A stretch of DNA of 9,379 nt from Planctomycetota bacterium (GTDB lineage: Bacteria; Planctomycetota; Planctomycetia; Isosphaerales; Isosphaeraceae): positions 1 through 9,379 of the forward strand of contig JAJYDH010000238.1 of NCBI GenBank assembly GCA_021777685.1, given 5' to 3'. Shown in pieces: positions 6,299-9,379 of the stretch. The notes under the pieces are model-generated. The model saw only the letters and a program-made list of their open reading frames with translations, made no database searches and was not told the DNA's origin. The translations under genes were made by a program, and so were the position numbers. Every line of letters starts with the position of its first letter. Within the stretch, counting starts at the first letter, position 1.

Positions 6299-7219
6299 AT
6301 GAAACGCCGTTCCGCCTTCACCCTGATCGAATTGCTGGTCGTGATCGCGATCATCGCGGTCCTGATCGCGCTGCTACTGCCGGCCGTCCAGGCCGCGCGT
6401 GAGGCCGCTCGCCGCAGCCAGTGCGTCAACAACCTGAAGCAGATCGCCCTGGCCACGCAGAATTACCACGACGTCAACCTGTCGTTCCCGTCGCAGATCG
6501 GCTATTTCCCGACCTGGTCGTCGCCCGGCGACACGCGGGTCGGCTGGCTCCTCCAGATCCTCCCGCAGATGGAGCAGGCGCAGCTCTCGTCGGCCTATAA
6601 CTTCACGACGGGCGACCGGACCTCCTACTCGGCGGCGCAGGGCAACACGACGGTCCTGGGCATGCGCCTCAACACGTTCACCTGCCCGAGCTACCCGGAC
6701 CCGATGATCCTCCAGGGCCAGAACGACTGGAACGGCATGGGGGCGCCCTATAATACGTGGAACATCGCCGGGACCTGCTACAAGGGGAACCTGGGCGACA
6801 ATGGCGCCGGGACCCTGCCCGGGCAGCCCAATAATTACGGCGACGTGAACGGGAACACACCGACGGCCCGCGGGATGTTCTGGCGGGCGACGATGGTGGT
6901 CACGATGGCCTCCGTCACCGACGGCACCAGCAACACCATGCTGGCCGGCGAGGCTCTGCCCAGCGCCTGCAAGTGGAACGCCTGGGCCGAGTCGAACAGC
7001 TCCGTCGCGGTGACGTCGATCCCCCTCAACCAGAGATACAGCACCAACCCGGCCGCCGTCGGCTACAGCTGGGGCTTCGCCAGCAAGCACCCCGGCGGTG
7101 GGAACTTCGCCTTCGTCGACGGCTCGGTCCGGTACATCAAGAACACGATCGCCATGCCGATCTACATGGCCCTCAGCTCGCGGGCCGGCGGCGAGACCAT
7201 CAGCGCCGACCAGTATTGA
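6299..7219 (+). CDS. DUF1559 family prepilin-like protein (H-X9-DG motif)
   Basis: A 306-residue member of the very large planctomycete DUF1559 family. It begins with a type II/IV pseudopilin-like leader, 'MKRRSAFTLIELLVVIAI': cleavage would fall between Ala6 and Phe7, Glu11 is the conserved position-5 glutamate, and a hydrophobic helix runs to about residue 30. 'AREAARRSQCVNNLKQIALA' (33-52) follows, as usual in the family. The C-terminus holds the H-X9-DG signature, His264 to Asp274-Gly275 ('KHPGGGNFAFVDGSVRYI'). 'SVTDGTSNTMLAGE' (205-218) is also typical. The start ATG was chosen because the prepilin leader begins there, with GAGGA at 6290-6294; an upstream in-frame ATG near 6245 would place extra residues before the leader. 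Predicted to be membrane-anchored and displayed outside the inner membrane. It probably forms an operon with the lipoprotein 43 nt downstream. Exact function is unknown. Confidence 0.95.
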   Translation: MKRRSAFTLIELLVVIAIIAVLIALLLPAVQAAREAARRSQCVNNLKQIALATQNYHDVNLSFPSQIGYFPTWSSPGDTRVGWLLQILPQMEQAQLSSAYNFTTGDRTSYSAAQGNTTVLGMRLNTFTCPSYPDPMILQGQNDWNGMGAPYNTWNIAGTCYKGNLGDNGAGTLPGQPNNYGDVNGNTPTARGMFWRATMVVTMASVTDGTSNTMLAGEALPSACKWNAWAESNSSVAVTSIPLNQRYSTNPAAVGYSWGFASKHPGGGNFAFVDGSVRYIKNTIAMPIYMALSSRAGGETISADQY

Positions 7220-7262
7220 TCGGGAATCGCCGATCCCCCCTCCTCATCTCGGAGCCTTTTTG

Positions 7263-7685
7263 ATGCGTCGAAGTGCGACCCGCGCCGCCTTGCTATCCTC
7301 GCTGCTCCTCGCGATGATCTCCGCCTGCAACTCGGAGGGACGAGTCTCCGTGGTCCCCGTCGAGGGTAAAGTCACCTACGATGGGAAGCCCTTGACGAAG
7401 GGGACGATCACCTTCCGGCCGGAAAAGGGACCGATGGCCGTCGGCGAGATCCAGCCCGACGGCTCTTACAAGCTGAAGACCTACCAGGACGGCGACGGGG
7501 CCGTCGTCGGCACGCACAAGGTGGGCGTCATCGCCGGGGACGACAGCCCCACTTCGATGCCCGGGAGCCCCGGCTACGTCGCCCCCAAGGCGCTCATCCC
7601 CGAGAAATTCAACAACCCGGACACCTCGGGCCTGACCGCGACCGTCTCCGAGGCGAAGAAGGACGTCAATTTCGACCTGAAGTGA
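7263..7685 (+). CDS. Small carboxypeptidase-regulatory-like lipoprotein
   Basis: A 140-residue exported lipoprotein. The N-terminus has an Arg-rich start, a hydrophobic core (9-17) and a lipobox 'ISAC' with lipid-attachment Cys22. The mature part starts with 'VVPVEGKVTYDGKPLTKGTI' (30-49), followed by 'FRPEKG', 'GEIQPDGSYKLKTYQDGDGA' (61-80), 'GTHKVGVIAG' and a closing 'KKDVNFDLK'. This matches small beta-sandwich proteins that commonly follow DUF1559 genes in planctomycetes and are annotated as carboxypeptidase-regulatory-like or transthyretin-like. No catalytic site is expected. The start is supported by GGAG at 7251-7254, 8 nt before the ATG. Tight spacing after the DUF1559 gene and a strong hairpin just after its stop suggest a two-gene transcript. 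The partner or ligand is unknown. Confidence 0.9.
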   Translation: MRRSATRAALLSSLLLAMISACNSEGRVSVVPVEGKVTYDGKPLTKGTITFRPEKGPMAVGEIQPDGSYKLKTYQDGDGAVVGTHKVGVIAGDDSPTSMPGSPGYVAPKALIPEKFNNPDTSGLTATVSEAKKDVNFDLK

Positions 7686-7708
7686 GGCGGGCCGCCGGGT
7701 CGACCTCC

Positions 7709-7754
7709 GCATGCTCCTCGCCGCCGGGCCCTCGCCGGGCGGCGAGGAGCATGC
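7709..7754. terminator. Perfect 17-bp inverted repeat between convergent genes (bidirectional terminator)
   Basis: GCATGCTCCTCGCCGCC (7709-7725) and its exact reverse complement (7738-7754) flank a 12-nt loop. It occupies most of the 73-nt gap between the convergent lipoprotein and STAS genes, so it would end transcription from both sides. No T-tract follows on either strand, as is common in very high-GC genomes, so the mechanism may not be classical intrinsic termination. Confidence 0.75.
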
Positions 7755-7758
7755 TCGT

Positions 7759-8106
7759 TCACGCCGTCCCTTCGAGGAATCCCGTCGCCTCATGGGCGTC
7801 GTCGAAGACGTCCCAGTAGTCGTCCATCCGCATCTCGTCGATGAACTTCGCCATCGGCGGCGAGACGTTGGCCAGGACCGCCTCGCCCCCCTCGTTCCGG
7901 ATGGCCCGGGTCAGCGTGGTCAAGAGCCCGAGGACGGTCGGCCCGGTCTCGCGGACCCCGCCCAGCTCCAGGACGAACCGGCGATGGCCCGCATCGAGCA
8001 GCTCGCGGACGTCCCGCGCGGCGTCGAAATGCCTCGGGTCGTTCATCAGCCGACCGATCGCGCTCAGGACCACCACCTCGCCCGCGAATCGGACCTGGAT
8101 CGCCAT
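7759..8106 (-). CDS. STAS domain protein (anti-sigma factor antagonist-like)
   Basis: A 115-residue single-domain cytoplasmic protein, the usual length for a SpoIIAA/RsbV-like STAS protein. The fold pattern is visible: 'GEVVVLSAIGRL' (9-20), 'RDVRELLDAGHRRFVLELGG' (31-50), the loop 'VRETGPTVLGLL' (51-62), 'NEGGEAVLANVSP' (71-83) and 'DDYWDVFDDAHEA' (95-107). In canonical antagonists the loop reads D-S-S-G and its second Ser is phosphorylated by a partner anti-sigma kinase. Here the aligned residues are Glu53-Thr54-Gly55-Pro56, so the standard phospho-site is lost; Thr54 could be a substitute. The ATG at 8106 has GGGAGG 7 nt upstream. It starts 19 nt after the Fae-like gene stops, indicating one operon. 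No sigma factor or kinase is encoded nearby, so its partner is unknown. Confidence 0.85.
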   Translation of the reverse strand: MAIQVRFAGEVVVLSAIGRLMNDPRHFDAARDVRELLDAGHRRFVLELGGVRETGPTVLGLLTTLTRAIRNEGGEAVLANVSPPMAKFIDEMRMDDYWDVFDDAHEATGFLEGTA

Positions 8107-8125
8107 CGGACGGCCTCCCGGATGC

Positions 8126-8674
8126 TCAAAGATTCCCCTCCAGCCCCTGCTGGTGGAAGTAATGCTCGACCTTGTCCTGGTTCTCCAGGAGCCAGTCGAT
8201 CGTCGGCTCGTTGCGCAGGGCCTTGCGGATGACCTTGGCGGTCGCCTCGCGGTGGACGTCGAAGAGGGCGGCGTGGTCGAGGTCCTTCGCCTTCACCACC
8301 GAGGGGTCGAGCCAGACCGAATAGATGATGCCCAGGTCGTTGACCTTGTCCTTCGGGATGTCCCCGGCGCGGACGGCGTCGAGGACGCCATGCGCGATGG
8401 CGGCCTGGACGGTGCCCATCAGGATATTGGTGTACTTGGCGTCCTTGACCGTCACCTTGCTGACCATCACCGTCGCGGGCCGGACCTGGACGTCGCTGTT
8501 GAGGATCGCGAAGACCTTGGTGTGCCCCTTCACCTGGCCGCCGATCAGGTTCGCGATCGCCTGTCCGACCGGCCCGTCCAGCTCACCGATGACGACCTCC
8601 GGCTCGGCCGCCATGTAGTCCTCGGCCCCCTCGACCAGCGCCTCGCCGGTCCTCAAGACGATCCGCTCGCTCAT
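8126..8674 (-). CDS. Formaldehyde-activating enzyme (Fae) homologue without the catalytic histidine
   Basis: A 182-residue protein close to the ~170-residue Fae family. Fae condenses formaldehyde with tetrahydromethanopterin in the C1 pathway found in methylotrophs and some planctomycetes. Family features are 'GEALVEG' (10-16), 'GHTKVFAIL' (50-58), 'VQVRPATVMVSKVTVKDAKY' (62-81), 'GTVQAAIAHGVLDAV' (87-101), 'IPKDKVNDLGIIYSVWLDP' (106-124) and 'HREATAKVIRKAL' (141-153). Methylobacterium Fae uses a His (His17) shortly after GEALV. In this protein the corresponding segment, 'EDYMAAEPEVVIG' (18-30), has no histidine, so canonical activity is doubtful. The ATG at 8674 is preferred over one 16 codons upstream: it gives the family's N-terminus and has GAGG 7 nt before it. 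It is the first gene of a pair with the STAS gene. The C-terminal extension (~155-182) is longer than usual. Confidence 0.85.
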   Translation of the reverse strand: MSERIVLRTGEALVEGAEDYMAAEPEVVIGELDGPVGQAIANLIGGQVKGHTKVFAILNSDVQVRPATVMVSKVTVKDAKYTNILMGTVQAAIAHGVLDAVRAGDIPKDKVNDLGIIYSVWLDPSVVKAKDLDHAALFDVHREATAKVIRKALRNEPTIDWLLENQDKVEHYFHQQGLEGNL

Positions 8675-8801
8675 CGCTCGCCCTCGGTTGGTGGGAAATC
8701 CGGTCGGACCTGGCGGAAACACGAATCAATCGCCTCGCGCCCGACTGAATATAACGGGCGGAGCCGACGACCGCGCCCCCACTCTCACCAAGGACCGACC
8801 G

Positions 8802-9379
8802 ATGCCCGCCTCCGAAGCCCAGATCCTCGCCAACCGCCAGAACGCCCTGAAGAGCACCGGCCCGAAGACCCCCGAGGGCAAGGAACGGTCGAGGGCCAAC
8901 GCCCTCAAGCACGGCCTGACCGGCGGGGGCGTCGTGCTCGCCCCGGAGTCCGCCGCCGAGGTCGACCGGCTCACGCAGGACCTCGAAGCGGAGATGCGGC
9001 CCGATGGCACGGTCGCGAAGGCTCTGGTCCGCCGGGTCGCCACCTGCATCGTCCGGATGGAGCGCGGCATGGTCCAGGAGAACGCCGCCCTGGCCGAACG
9101 GGTCCGCCTGGCCGAGGAGGAGGCCGAGGCCAAGGGGGAAGATCCGGCCGAAGCCGGCCAGCGGGCCCTCTTCGACCCGTCGAAGGAGGCATCCCTCGCC
9201 CGCAAGTACGAGGCCGCCGCCGAGCGAGGTTTGTACAGGGCCCTCAAGGAGTTGCGGCAGCAGCAGGCCGACGCGAATGGCCCGCGAATCGGGTCCGAGT
9301 CGGACGCCATCCGGAAGCAGATCGAGAAGGCGGCTTCGTTTTTCCCCGCCGTGAACCTGGCCCCGGCCGCCCCGAAACC
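8802..9379 (+). CDS. Planctomycete protein with N-terminal 'STGPKTPEGK' motif, function unknown (3'-truncated)
   Basis: The frame is open from the ATG at 8802 to the window end (192 codons plus two bases), so the C-terminus is missing. It starts with 'ANRQNALKSTGPKTPEGKER' (10-29) followed by 'SRANALKHGLTGGGVVL' (30-46). I recognise this as a recurrent N-terminal signature of uncharacterised proteins that occur in many copies in planctomycetes; no function is known to me. The remainder is rich in Ala, Glu, Arg and Leu and looks largely alpha-helical, with probable coiled-coil stretches at ~95-112 and ~130-158. No signal peptide or transmembrane segment is seen. The start is supported by AAGGA at 8790-8794, 7 nt upstream. 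A TATAAC at 8750-8755 is a possible -10 box, but no good -35 box is visible. It is divergent from the Fae-like gene across a 127-nt gap. Confidence 0.8.
   Translation, partial: MPASEAQILANRQNALKSTGPKTPEGKERSRANALKHGLTGGGVVLAPESAAEVDRLTQDLEAEMRPDGTVAKALVRRVATCIVRMERGMVQENAALAERVRLAEEEAEAKGEDPAEAGQRALFDPSKEASLARKYEAAAERGLYRALKELRQQQADANGPRIGSESDAIRKQIEKAASFFPAVNLAPAAPK

Noticed and set aside
4546..6402. 618-codon plus-strand open frame running across the aldo/keto reductase and the intergenic region
   Set aside because: It is antisense to the reductase with its complete catalytic tetrad, and its composition is typical of a shadow frame; its end overlaps the DUF1559 leader in another frame.

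Overview
The window looks like chromosomal DNA from a planctomycete, most probably of the Isosphaeraceae type. The evidence is the very high GC content outside one stretch, plus families typical of that phylum: a DUF1552 protein, a DUF1559 prepilin-like protein with the H-X9-DG signature, a small lipoprotein of the 'G-x-V-x-x-D-G-K-P-L' kind, a secreted HEAT/Hint protein, a formaldehyde-activating-enzyme (Fae) homologue, and a protein opening with the 'NRxNAxKSTGPxTxEGKxRS' motif. The genus cannot be fixed from sequence alone.

Layout. Positions 3-299 hold the 3' end of a DUF1552 gene (+). Positions ~300-1680 are an AT-rich island, some lines only about 30% GC. It carries one gene, a stand-alone DUF4062 protein (516-1568, -), with its own sigma70-like promoter. 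A 115-bp MITE-like element (401-515) with 17-bp terminal inverted repeats and TTA flanks sits exactly at that gene's stop codon. The right edge of the island runs into the last codons of a HEAT-repeat/Hint protein (1631-3358, -). Next on the minus strand come an MFS transporter (3447-4730) and an aldo/keto reductase (4804-5793), probably transcribed together. An approximately 500-bp gene-free stretch separates them from a plus-strand pair, a DUF1559 prepilin-like protein (6299-7219) and a lipoprotein (7263-7685). A perfect 17-bp hairpin (7709-7754) lies between this pair and a convergent minus-strand pair: a STAS protein (7759-8106) and a Fae-like protein (8126-8674). A divergent gene of unknown function (8802 onward) runs off the right end.

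How the parts relate. Most of the window is ordinary planctomycete accessory and housekeeping sequence. The points worth a second look are: (1) the DUF4062 island, with its separate base composition, its own promoter, a mobile element at its end, and a junction inside the Hint gene, which together suggest a horizontally acquired orphan signalling or defence gene; and (2) the Fae-STAS pair, where the Fae homologue has no histidine in the segment that normally carries the catalytic one and the STAS protein has lost the usual phospho-acceptor serine. Both proteins may therefore have departed from the textbook role of their family.
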